Assembly: GCA_045535205.1 (NCBI GenBank)
Contig: JAZSLF010000030.1
Location: 1 to 21,157 of the forward strand
Length of the DNA stretch: 21,157 nt
Reading direction: 5' to 3'
Origin: RUG14199 sp045535205
GTDB taxonomy: Bacteria; Bacillota; Clostridia; Oscillospirales; CAG-272
This document shows, one piece after another, positions 7,742 to 14,829 of this stretch (position 1 is its first letter; the number at the start of each line of letters is the position of its first letter). Under the pieces are notes generated by a model, which did not search any database, was not told the origin of the DNA, and saw nothing but the letters and a program-made list of their open reading frames with translations. The translations under genes and the position numbers were made by a program.

Positions 7742-9553
7742 TTAACCCAAGACGGAGCTTGTTGCCTCGTCTTCGTATTGCCTTGTGTACAGCCTGTAAT
7801 AATGCTCTCTCTTGTGCATCAGTTCAGAATGCTTTCCTTGTTCAATTATTTTTCCGTCCTTGACAACAAGAATTACATCGGCATTTTTAACAGTAGAAAG
7901 CCTGTGAGCTATGACGATCGAGGTTCGTCCTTTTATGATCTTTTCCGTTGCAGTCTGAATTTTTTGCTCGGTTATGGTGTCTACCGAAGCGGTAGCTTCG
8001 TCGAGCACAAGAATTTTCGGCTTTGAAAGAATAGCCCTTGCAAATGATATAAGCTGTTTTTCTCCTGTCGAAAGCATATCTCCGCCCTCGCCCACATCTG
8101 TGTCCAGGCCGAATTCAAGCTTATTTATTATATCATTTGCGGATACTAAACTCAACGCCTGCTCTATTTCCTCATCTGTAGCATCGGGATTTCCGTAGAG
8201 CAGGTTTTCTTTGATCGTGCCCGAAAACAGATGGGGTGTCTGAAGAACGTAACCGATGCTTGAATGAAGCCACAGCTGTGAGCGTTCTTTGGCATTTCGT
8301 CCGTCGATAAGAAGCTCTCCTTCGGTAATTTCAAAAAATCTGCAAATAAGATTTACAAGAGTTGATTTTCCGGCACCCGTTTCTCCGACAATTGCAACGT
8401 TGGTTCCGAAGGGGATCTTCAAATCAAAGTTTTCGAGAATGTATTCGTCTCCGTCGGGGTATTTGAAGCTTACGTTTTTAAATTCAATATCGCCTTTTAT
8501 TTCTTCCCAGTTTTCACGCTTGGGGCAGAATGCGTCACCGTATTTTTCAATAACCTCGGGAGCATCCTTTACGTCGGGCTCGGTTTCCAAAAGGGTAGAC
8601 AGTCTTTCGATGTTCACCTGAGTGGTGATAAGATCGGATATTGCATCTATTATCCAGCGAACAGGCTCCATCATACCCTGAGCGTAGGACATAAACATAG
8701 AAAAAGTTCCCACCTCTGATGCGGCAATATAGCCGCCTCTCCAAAGAACGATTGCGATGGCCATGGAGGAGGCGAAGTTCATTGTTGCGGCAAACAGCCC
8801 CCTCAGTCTTGCGGAGTGAATGGTTTTGCTTTTCATTTCAAGGGTGTTTTCGGTGAAATCCTTTTCCATTGTTTCTTCAATAACAAGTGACTTTATCGTT
8901 TTTGCACCCGTAATCCCCTCGTTGAATCCGCCTGTTATTTTAGAATTGATTTCTCTGATTTCTCTGTTAATTCTGATAAGCTTTCCCTGAAACAGAGAAA
9001 AAAGTACGATAATAAGAGGAAGTATGGTGATCACCAAAAGGGCAAGTCCGGCATTTACCGCAAACATAACGGCAACAGCGCCTATAAGGTAGGAAAGATG
9101 CCATACGCTGTCCATGAGCGACCATGAAACAAGCGAGCCGATACGTGAAGTATCACTCATTATTCTTGCGTGAATGTAACCTACGCTGTTTTTATTGTAA
9201 TATGAAAATGACAGTTTCTGAAGATGTGAGAAAGCAGCGTTTCTCAGATCCTTGTTTACGCAAACCTCCACCTTCATGGCGAGAGCACATGATACGTAAT
9301 TGACAATACCCGTAAATATTATTACGGCAACGTATATCGTGATAAATAAAGGTAGGGTATCAAGGGTGTTTTTCATAACGAAGTGGTTCATTGAGTATTT
9401 TTGGAATAAAGGGACTCCTACGTCAATGACACTACCGCCAAGACCGCAAAGAATCATAATTATTACGGTATAGCGGTATTTTTTCATAAAGGGAAGTATT
9501 TTCCCCACGCCGAAGAAGGTAAAAGAAGCTCTCTTTTCTTTTTTCTTATTCAT
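7742..9553 (-). CDS. ABC exporter half-transporter with catalytic Glu and degenerate signature motif
   Basis: This type I ABC exporter half-molecule (603 residues) has a six-helix membrane domain (about 20-320) fused to an ATPase domain. Motifs are Walker A GETGAGKS (390-397), signature LSTGE (494-498) in place of LSGGQ, Walker B ILVLDE with catalytic E519, and H-loop IAHRLS (H550). With the upstream gene it should form a heterodimer of the TM287/288, BmrCD or LmrCD kind. The active ATP site would use this protein's Walker motifs and the partner's LSGGQ. The start is the ATG at 9553, not the longer frame at 9589: GAGGAGGTG lies just upstream and the start overlaps the partner's stop by eight bases. 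The substrate is unknown; multidrug or lipid export is usual for the family. Confidence 0.93.
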   Translation of the reverse strand: MNKKKEKRASFTFFGVGKILPFMKKYRYTVIIMILCGLGGSVIDVGVPLFQKYSMNHFVMKNTLDTLPLFITIYVAVIIFTGIVNYVSCALAMKVEVCVNKDLRNAAFSHLQKLSFSYYNKNSVGYIHARIMSDTSRIGSLVSWSLMDSVWHLSYLIGAVAVMFAVNAGLALLVITILPLIIVLFSLFQGKLIRINREIREINSKITGGFNEGITGAKTIKSLVIEETMEKDFTENTLEMKSKTIHSARLRGLFAATMNFASSMAIAIVLWRGGYIAASEVGTFSMFMSYAQGMMEPVRWIIDAISDLITTQVNIERLSTLLETEPDVKDAPEVIEKYGDAFCPKRENWEEIKGDIEFKNVSFKYPDGDEYILENFDLKIPFGTNVAIVGETGAGKSTLVNLICRFFEITEGELLIDGRNAKERSQLWLHSSIGYVLQTPHLFSGTIKENLLYGNPDATDEEIEQALSLVSANDIINKLEFGLDTDVGEGGDMLSTGEKQLISFARAILSKPKILVLDEATASVDTITEQKIQTATEKIIKGRTSIVIAHRLSTVKNADVILVVKDGKIIEQGKHSELMHKREHYYRLYTRQYEDEATSSVLG

Positions 9554-11390
9554 CGCACACCTCCTCAGCTGAGGCAGACTGGATCTCATATATTTTTTGA
9601 TATATGCCTCCGGCTTTTTTCAGAGTATCGTGAGATCCGCATTCTGCAATATGTCCTTTGTCAAGCACTATTATTTTATCGGCTTTTGAAAGGGTCGTTA
9701 TTCTGTGGGAAATTATTATGATCGTCGCCGTACCGAACCGTTCCTCCAAAGCTTTTCTGATCTTCGCATCTGTTTCGGTGTCTACTGCAGATAAGGAATC
9801 GTCAAAGATCATAATGGGAGTGTTCTGAGTGAGAACTCTTGCTATGGCACAGCGTTGCTTCTGGCCACCCGAAAGAGTAACTCCTCTTTCTCCGACAAAT
9901 GTGTCATAGCCTTTTGAAAAGCCTTCTACTGTTTCGCTGAGACAGGCGGCATCAGAGGCTTTTTTTATTTCCTCAACGGTAATATCTTTTCTTGCGATAC
10001 CGATGTTTCCGGAAATAGTTCTCGAAAACAGGTAAGGCTCCTGAAGCACCATGCCGATATTCTTTCTCAGATGCTTGGTGCTTATTTTTGAAATGTCAAC
10101 ACCTCCGACGGATATTTTTCCGTTACCGTCAGAAAGCTCATACAGCTTGTCAAGAAGCAGCATCAGAGTCGTTTTTCCGCTTCCGGTACCTCCCAATATA
10201 CCGAGAGTCGTTCCGCTTTTGATCTCAAGGTCAATGTTATGAAGTATGTCAGGCGAGCCCTCATATGCAAAGGATACGTTTTCAAATACAATATCTCCTC
10301 TCATATCGGGATAAAGAGCATCGTCGGGATCTTTTTCTTCATCCGTATCTGTTATGTACTTGATTCTTTCGACAGCAACACCTGCCTTGCTAAGCTCCGA
10401 AAGCATTCTGCCGAGCATTCGTATGGGCCATACAAGCATTGAATTGTAAGAAATAAAGGCTATATATTCTCCGGAAGTCATACTGCCGTTAATACAGAAG
10501 ACAGCACCGAAAATAACGATAAGCATTATCTGAAGTGCCGAAAGCACGTCAAGGGTGCTCCAGAAACGGCTCATAAGCTGTGCCATTCTGACCCACAGAC
10601 CTGTGTAATACTCATTATGTTTTTCAAAACGTTCTTTTTCAAAGCTTTCTCTGCCAAAGGCTCTTACAACACGGACCCCTGTCAGATTTTCCTGTGCCAT
10701 AGCCGAAAGCTTGCCTTCGTTTTCATCACAGTCACGAAAGCCTTTTTTGATGTTTTTGTGAAAATGCATTGAATAGAGAATTATTATCGGCATGGGAATA
10801 ACGGCAATAACCGTAAGAGCTTTGTTCATTGATACCATGAAGGCTACCGACAGAATAAGAAGAATAATAACTCTGAAGATGGATGTCATTTGTTCGGAAA
10901 CAAAACGTTTTATAATGTCAATGTCGGATGTGCACCGCTGAATAATATCTCCCGTTTTGTTTTTCATATGCCATGAAAACGGCAGCCTTTCAATATGGGA
11001 ATACAGACTGTCACGCATGGATTTAACAAAGGTTTCCGCACCTTTTGTGTTGAAAACACGAAAGGAATACTGGGATAATACTTTTACGGCGGCAACAGCC
11101 ACCACAGCGAGAGCCATTATCCACAGATGCTCTCCCAGATATTCAAATCCGCCGAAAGAATTTATAAGCTTCATTATAAATTCGGGAAATTCAGGTTCGT
11201 TTTTACCTATGGCATTATCTACCGCTGCCCTTATTATCTGAGGGCTTATCATGTCTGCCAATGCTGAAACGGCAGCAGATATGATGCTGATGATAAAAAA
11301 CAATTTACTGCCTTTTAAAAAATTCCATATCAGAATAACAGTATCTTTTCTCTGTTTTTTCTTTTCAGAATTGGTTGTTTTGTTTTTCAT
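9546..11390 (-). CDS. ABC exporter half-transporter with Asp in place of the catalytic Glu
   Basis: This is the first gene of the exporter pair (614 residues from the ATG at 11390). The membrane domain (about 25-340) includes the typical coupling region ENLTGVRVVRAFGRE. The ATPase domain has Walker A GGTGSGKT (400-407), a canonical signature LSGGQ (506-510), Walker B IMIFDD with Asp531 where the catalytic Glu normally sits, and H-loop ISHR (H562). The canonical signature paired with a Glu-to-Asp change mirrors the partner's features, so the heterodimer has one active and one degenerate site. The frame could extend six codons to a TTG at 11408, but that codon has no ribosome binding site. The ATG has only a weak GGAAA nearby. 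Translation of the partner is probably coupled through the eight-base overlap. Confidence 0.92.
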   Translation of the reverse strand: MKNKTTNSEKKKQRKDTVILIWNFLKGSKLFFIISIISAAVSALADMISPQIIRAAVDNAIGKNEPEFPEFIMKLINSFGGFEYLGEHLWIMALAVVAVAAVKVLSQYSFRVFNTKGAETFVKSMRDSLYSHIERLPFSWHMKNKTGDIIQRCTSDIDIIKRFVSEQMTSIFRVIILLILSVAFMVSMNKALTVIAVIPMPIIILYSMHFHKNIKKGFRDCDENEGKLSAMAQENLTGVRVVRAFGRESFEKERFEKHNEYYTGLWVRMAQLMSRFWSTLDVLSALQIMLIVIFGAVFCINGSMTSGEYIAFISYNSMLVWPIRMLGRMLSELSKAGVAVERIKYITDTDEEKDPDDALYPDMRGDIVFENVSFAYEGSPDILHNIDLEIKSGTTLGILGGTGSGKTTLMLLLDKLYELSDGNGKISVGGVDISKISTKHLRKNIGMVLQEPYLFSRTISGNIGIARKDITVEEIKKASDAACLSETVEGFSKGYDTFVGERGVTLSGGQKQRCAIARVLTQNTPIMIFDDSLSAVDTETDAKIRKALEERFGTATIIIISHRITTLSKADKIIVLDKGHIAECGSHDTLKKAGGIYQKIYEIQSASAEEVCDE

Positions 11391-11454
11391 TTTCCAAGTT
11401 AAATGCAAAAAATAGTTTATTATGATTTTAAAATAAATAATTTATTTTAGTGTG

Positions 11455-11495
11455 AAAAAGCACCGTTATCCGTTTTTTAGGATAACAGCGCTTTT
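11455..11495 (-). terminator. Rho-independent terminator after aspS
   Basis: GTTATCC (11465-11471) pairs with GGATAAC (11480-11486) around an 8-base loop. The stem continues, past two mismatches, into an AAAAGC/GCTTTT base. Read on the minus strand it ends in a GCTTTTT tract and lies about 20 bases after the aspS stop. The A-rich opposite arm gives it a bidirectional look. It separates aspS from the ABC exporter genes on the same strand, so the exporter probably has its own promoter in the AT-rich 11391-11454 stretch. I could not pick that promoter out convincingly. Confidence 0.8.
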
Positions 11496-11516
11496 ACCTT
11501 TAATTCAATATTTGGA

Positions 11517-13316
11517 TTATTCGTTTGCTTCGTCTTCTTTTGTTATTGCTATGCAAAGCTCTTCAAGAGCCTTGGGGTCTGCAACTGCAGGGCACTTTGA
11601 CATAAGCTCGGAAGCATTCTGTACCTTGGGGAAGGCGATAACGTCACGGATGTCTTCAAGTCCGAGAAGAAGTGTAACAAGTCTGTCGAGACCGAAAGCA
11701 AGACCGCCATGGGGAGGGACTCCGTACTTGAATGCATCAAGAAGGAAACCGAACTTGATCTGAGCTTCTTCAGGCTCAATACCGAGAACGGAGAACATTT
11801 TGCTCTGAAGCTCTTCGGAGTGGATACGGATAGAACCGCCGCCAAGCTCAGTACCGTTGAGTACAATATCGTAAGCCTTCGCTCTTACAGCACCGGGATC
11901 TGTGTCGAGCTTTTCAATATCTTCATCCATGGGCATGGTGAAGGGATGGTGCATAGCATAATATCTGCCGTCCTCTTCGCTGTACTCAAGGAGAGGGAAT
12001 TCAGTTACCCAAAGGAAGTTGAACTTGGATCTGTCGATCATGTTCATTCTCTTTGCAACCTCACATCTTAGTGCACCGAGAGAGTCGAATACCACCTTGT
12101 TCTTAGCGGCAACAAGAAGTGCAAGGTCACCTGTTTCAACGCCCATTCTTTCAAGGAGTGCCGATGTTTCTTCTTCTGTGAGGAATTTAGCAAATGATGA
12201 GGAAACAGCACCTTCGGCATTTTTGTACCAGGCAAGACCCTTGGCACCATAGGATTTTACAAATTCAACGAGAGAGTCTATCTCTTTTCTGGACATGGAA
12301 GCACCGCCCTTAACGGTGATACCTCTTACGCTTCCGCCGTCAGCAACAGCACCGCTGAACACACCGAAGCCGCAGCCTGCGGCGATGTCCGAAACGTTGC
12401 AAAGCTCCATGCCGAAGCGTGTGTCGGGCTTATCCGAGCCGAAGCGTTCCATGGCCTCATGCCATGTCATTCTCTTGAAGGGAACTTCAAGGGGAAGGTT
12501 CATAAAGTTTTCAAAAACGCTCTTGATAAAGCCTTCGTTTACTGCGATAACGTCATCTTCCGTAACGAAGGACATCTCAAGGTCGATCTGTGTAAATTCG
12601 GGCTGTCTGTCGGCACGAAGGTCTTCGTCTCTGAAGCAGCGTGCGATCTGAATGTAACGGTCAAAGCCGGAGCACATGAGAAGCTGCTTGTAAAGCTGGG
12701 GAGACTGAGGAAGAGCGTAGAACTTGCCGGGATGAACACGGCTGGGAACGAGATAGTCTCTTGCACCCTCGGGTGTGGGCTTTACAAGTACGGGAGTTTC
12801 GATTTCGATAAACCCGTTGTCAAGATAAAAGTCTCTTGCGATCTTTGTTATTTTGCTTCTTGCAATAATGTTATTCTGCATATCGGGACGGCGAAGGTCA
12901 AGATATCTGTGTGTGAGACGGAGCTCACTCTTAACGTCGCTGTTTTCAACGATAGCAAAAGGAGGGGTCTTGGCTGCTGAAAGGATCTTGAAGGTGTCAA
13001 CTGCGATTTCGATCTCACCTGTTTTCATGTTCTTGTTTACAGCTTCCGCACCTCTTGAACGAACAACGCCCTGAGCTGCAAGAACAAATTCCGCACGTAC
13101 ACCGAAAGCGGCATCAAATATCTCCTTTTCCGTTGATTCGTCAAATGCAAGCTGAACGAGGCCCGTTCTGTCACGGAGGTCAATGAAGATAAGTGCACCA
13201 AGGTCTCTCTGCTTCTGTACCCAACCTACAACGGCAACTCTTTCGCCGATATTTGCCGAGGAAAGCTCAGCACAGTAATGTGTTCTTCTGTCTGTTTTTT
13301 CAAATCTGTTGTTCAT
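11517..13316 (-). CDS. aspS: Aspartyl-tRNA synthetase (bacterial type)
   Basis: This class II synthetase charges tRNA-Asp with aspartate in the cytosol. At 599 residues it is a full bacterial-type enzyme. It has an N-terminal OB-fold anticodon-binding domain (VVGWVQKQRDLGALIFIDL), a catalytic core with GARDYLVPSR and QSPQLYKQLLM, motif 2 ARCFRDEDLRADRQPEFTQ, a GAD-type insert (about 290-410), and motif 3 GLAFGLDRLVTLLLG near the end. The Leu in RDLG, where non-discriminating AspRSs often carry His, suggests an enzyme that charges only tRNA-Asp; this is an inference from one residue. The gene starts 46 bases after the hisS stop, forming the hisS-aspS operon common in Firmicutes. The ATG at 13316 lacks a close Shine-Dalgarno site; GAAAGG lies over 20 bases away. 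Confidence 0.97.
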   Translation of the reverse strand: MNNRFEKTDRRTHYCAELSSANIGERVAVVGWVQKQRDLGALIFIDLRDRTGLVQLAFDESTEKEIFDAAFGVRAEFVLAAQGVVRSRGAEAVNKNMKTGEIEIAVDTFKILSAAKTPPFAIVENSDVKSELRLTHRYLDLRRPDMQNNIIARSKITKIARDFYLDNGFIEIETPVLVKPTPEGARDYLVPSRVHPGKFYALPQSPQLYKQLLMCSGFDRYIQIARCFRDEDLRADRQPEFTQIDLEMSFVTEDDVIAVNEGFIKSVFENFMNLPLEVPFKRMTWHEAMERFGSDKPDTRFGMELCNVSDIAAGCGFGVFSGAVADGGSVRGITVKGGASMSRKEIDSLVEFVKSYGAKGLAWYKNAEGAVSSSFAKFLTEEETSALLERMGVETGDLALLVAAKNKVVFDSLGALRCEVAKRMNMIDRSKFNFLWVTEFPLLEYSEEDGRYYAMHHPFTMPMDEDIEKLDTDPGAVRAKAYDIVLNGTELGGGSIRIHSEELQSKMFSVLGIEPEEAQIKFGFLLDAFKYGVPPHGGLAFGLDRLVTLLLGLEDIRDVIAFPKVQNASELMSKCPAVADPKALEELCIAITKEDEANE

Positions 13317-13362
13317 AAATCTATCGGATCGTATCCGTTCCTTTCGTGAGGTTTACTTTATA

Positions 13363-14625
13363 TCAAAGATATTTGTCGATTTCTTCAATTTCGATCTCGG
13401 TCTGAGTATTCTCGCCGATATTTCCGGTCATGTCTCTCAGCATTGCTCGGCCGCTTTCAAGCTCGCTGTCGCCTATGATGAGAACTTTTTCTGCACCTGT
13501 TTTATCGGCGTACTTCATCTGAGCCTTGAGGCTTCTGCCTACAACATCGCATTCAGCATAAATGCCCTTTTGGCGAAGTGCCCATACGATAGCCTGTGCT
13601 TTAATCTGTGCCGCCTGTCCCATAGATGCGATGTAAAGTGCGGGAGCAGTTCTTTGGGGAATTTCGGCATTGTTCTGTTCCATCGCAAGAATAAGTCTTG
13701 TAATACCCATGGCAAATCCGCAGGCGGGAAGTGCGGGACCGCCAAGCTCTTTAACGAGGCCGTCATATCTGCCGCCGCCGCAAACTGTGCTCTGTGCACC
13801 GATTCCGTCTGCGATAAATTCAAATACGGTCTTAGTGTAGTAGTCAAGACCTCTTACGATATGTGTGTCTACAACATATTCTATGCCGCAGGCATTCAGC
13901 ATCGACTCAAGCTTGTCCATGTGATTTTTACATTCGTCACAAAGGTGGTCGATGGTTTTGGGTGCATCGGCTGCGAGCTTTTTACAGCTTTCGCATTTGC
14001 AGTCGAGAACACGCAGGGGATTTGTTTTAAGTCTCGTTTTACACGTGTCGCAAAGACCGTCGGAATTTTTTTCAAAATATTCCACGAGGGCTGCTCTGTA
14101 TGCGGGTCTGCATTCGGGACAGCCGATGGAGTTTATGTGAAGGGAAGTGCTTCCTATTCCGAGCTCTCTTAAAATACTTGCCGCAAGTGAAATTACGGTA
14201 AAATCCGCACCTGCATCGGAAGAGCCGAACATTTCAACGCCGAACTGTTCAAATTCACGGCTTCTGCCTGCCTGAGGCTTTTCATATCTGAAACAGTTTA
14301 TGATATATGAAAGCTTAATGGGAAGTGTGTCGGAGCATTTTCCGTTTTCAACAAGGGCACGGACAACCGAGGCGGTACCTTCGGGTCTGAGAGCAAATAC
14401 CTTGCCTTCCTTGTCTTCAAAGGTGTACATTTCTTTCTGTACAACATCGGTGCTTTCGCCGACACCTCTTGAGAAAAGAGAAAGTTCTTCAAAGGTCGGT
14501 GTTCTGATCTCATCAAATCCGAATTTTGAAGCGACCCTTCTCGCTGTGCTTTCTATATGTAACCACGTATATACGTCGGGTGACATAACGTCCATAGTGC
14601 CTCTCGGCTTTCTTATACATTCCAT
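13363..14625 (-). CDS. hisS: Histidyl-tRNA synthetase
   Basis: This class II enzyme charges tRNA-His. The protein is 420 residues from the ATG at 14625, which has GGAGG eight bases upstream; the frame extends to a GTG at 14661, but that lies inside the leader hairpin. It carries KPRGTMDV (6-13), the ATP-binding region FALRPEGTASVVRA (77-90), motif 2 FRYEKPQAGRSREFEQFG (112-129), the HisA motif RGLDYYT (258-264), GGGRYDGL (283-290) and motif 3 GFAMGITRL (303-311). A C-terminal anticodon-binding domain follows. Between motif 2 and the HisA motif is a Cys-rich stretch with CPEC (169-172), CDTC (192-195), C209, C211, C214 and CDEC (229-232), which may bind zinc. The gene is co-transcribed with aspS from the promoter at 14695-14723. 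Confidence 0.97.
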   Translation of the reverse strand: MECIRKPRGTMDVMSPDVYTWLHIESTARRVASKFGFDEIRTPTFEELSLFSRGVGESTDVVQKEMYTFEDKEGKVFALRPEGTASVVRALVENGKCSDTLPIKLSYIINCFRYEKPQAGRSREFEQFGVEMFGSSDAGADFTVISLAASILRELGIGSTSLHINSIGCPECRPAYRAALVEYFEKNSDGLCDTCKTRLKTNPLRVLDCKCESCKKLAADAPKTIDHLCDECKNHMDKLESMLNACGIEYVVDTHIVRGLDYYTKTVFEFIADGIGAQSTVCGGGRYDGLVKELGGPALPACGFAMGITRLILAMEQNNAEIPQRTAPALYIASMGQAAQIKAQAIVWALRQKGIYAECDVVGRSLKAQMKYADKTGAEKVLIIGDSELESGRAMLRDMTGNIGENTQTEIEIEEIDKYL

Positions 14626-14639
14626 TCTGGTATCCTCCG

Positions 14640-14668
14640 TTAAGCCTGCCCTGTGCGGCACAGCTTAA
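14640..14668 (-). promoter_or_regulatory. hisS leader hairpin next to the ribosome binding site
   Basis: Read on the minus strand, TTAAG CTGTG, a three-base loop, CACAG, a six-base bulge and CTTAA form a two-part stem. It ends one base before the GGAGG of hisS (14634-14638). Both five-base arms match perfectly. It occupies about half of the short leader (transcript start near 14688). It could control translation or stability. It is not a T-box: the leader is only about 60 bases and shows no T-box sequence. Confidence 0.5.
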
Positions 14669-14694
14669 AAACTGAATTTCTAATCTAATAATAT

Positions 14695-14723
14695 ATTATA
14701 ACAAATCTGTTTTTATTAGTCAA
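14695..14723 (-). promoter_or_regulatory. Sigma-A promoter of hisS-aspS
   Basis: On the minus strand TTGACT (14718-14723) and TATAAT (14695-14700) are separated by exactly 17 bases, a near-consensus promoter. The predicted start is about 60 bases before the hisS ATG. Confidence 0.85.
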
Positions 14724-14766
14724 TACCTATAAAGCACTTAAATTTTTTGTTATTTTTTTAAAAAAC

Positions 14767-14795
14767 TTGAATTTATGAAGATATTATAGTATAAT
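14767..14795 (+). promoter_or_regulatory. Sigma-A promoter of the envelope gene cluster
   Basis: TTGAAT (14767-14772) and a perfect TATAAT (14790-14795) are separated by 17 bases. The predicted transcript start near 14802 leaves room for the AAAGGAGGG ribosome binding site (14816-14824) before the GTG at 14830. It faces away from the hisS promoter; the two -35 boxes are about 43 bases apart. Confidence 0.82.
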
Positions 14796-14829
14796 ATAAT
14801 GAATATTGCTGGCGAAAGGAGGGAACAGG

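Noticed and set aside
9554..9589. Longer start for the second ABC gene, beginning at 9589
   Set aside because: The ATG at 9553 has GAGGAGGTG immediately upstream and overlaps the partner's stop. The 12 extra residues would lie deep inside the upstream gene and have no ribosome binding site.
12459..12980. Plus-strand open frame of 173 codons opposite aspS
   Set aside because: It is a shadow of the AspRS catalytic domain. No family motifs or start signal are present.
13309..14172. Plus-strand open frame of 287 codons opposite hisS
   Set aside because: It lies antisense to the clearly real hisS, which carries all class II motifs. The translation is Cys/Phe/Ser-rich with no recognisable domain, and no ribosome binding site fits.
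14626..14661. GTG start for hisS at 14661
   Set aside because: It falls inside the leader hairpin with no ribosome binding site, whereas the ATG at 14625 has GGAGG at the right distance and begins with the usual HisRS N-terminus.
14640..14723. T-box riboswitch upstream of hisS
   Set aside because: The leader after the predicted promoter is only about 60 bases and lacks T-box and terminator/antiterminator sequences.
14806..14829. TTG start for the ligase-like gene at 14806
   Set aside because: It would sit only a few bases after the predicted transcript start and would include the ribosome binding site within the coding region. The GTG at 14830 fits both signals.
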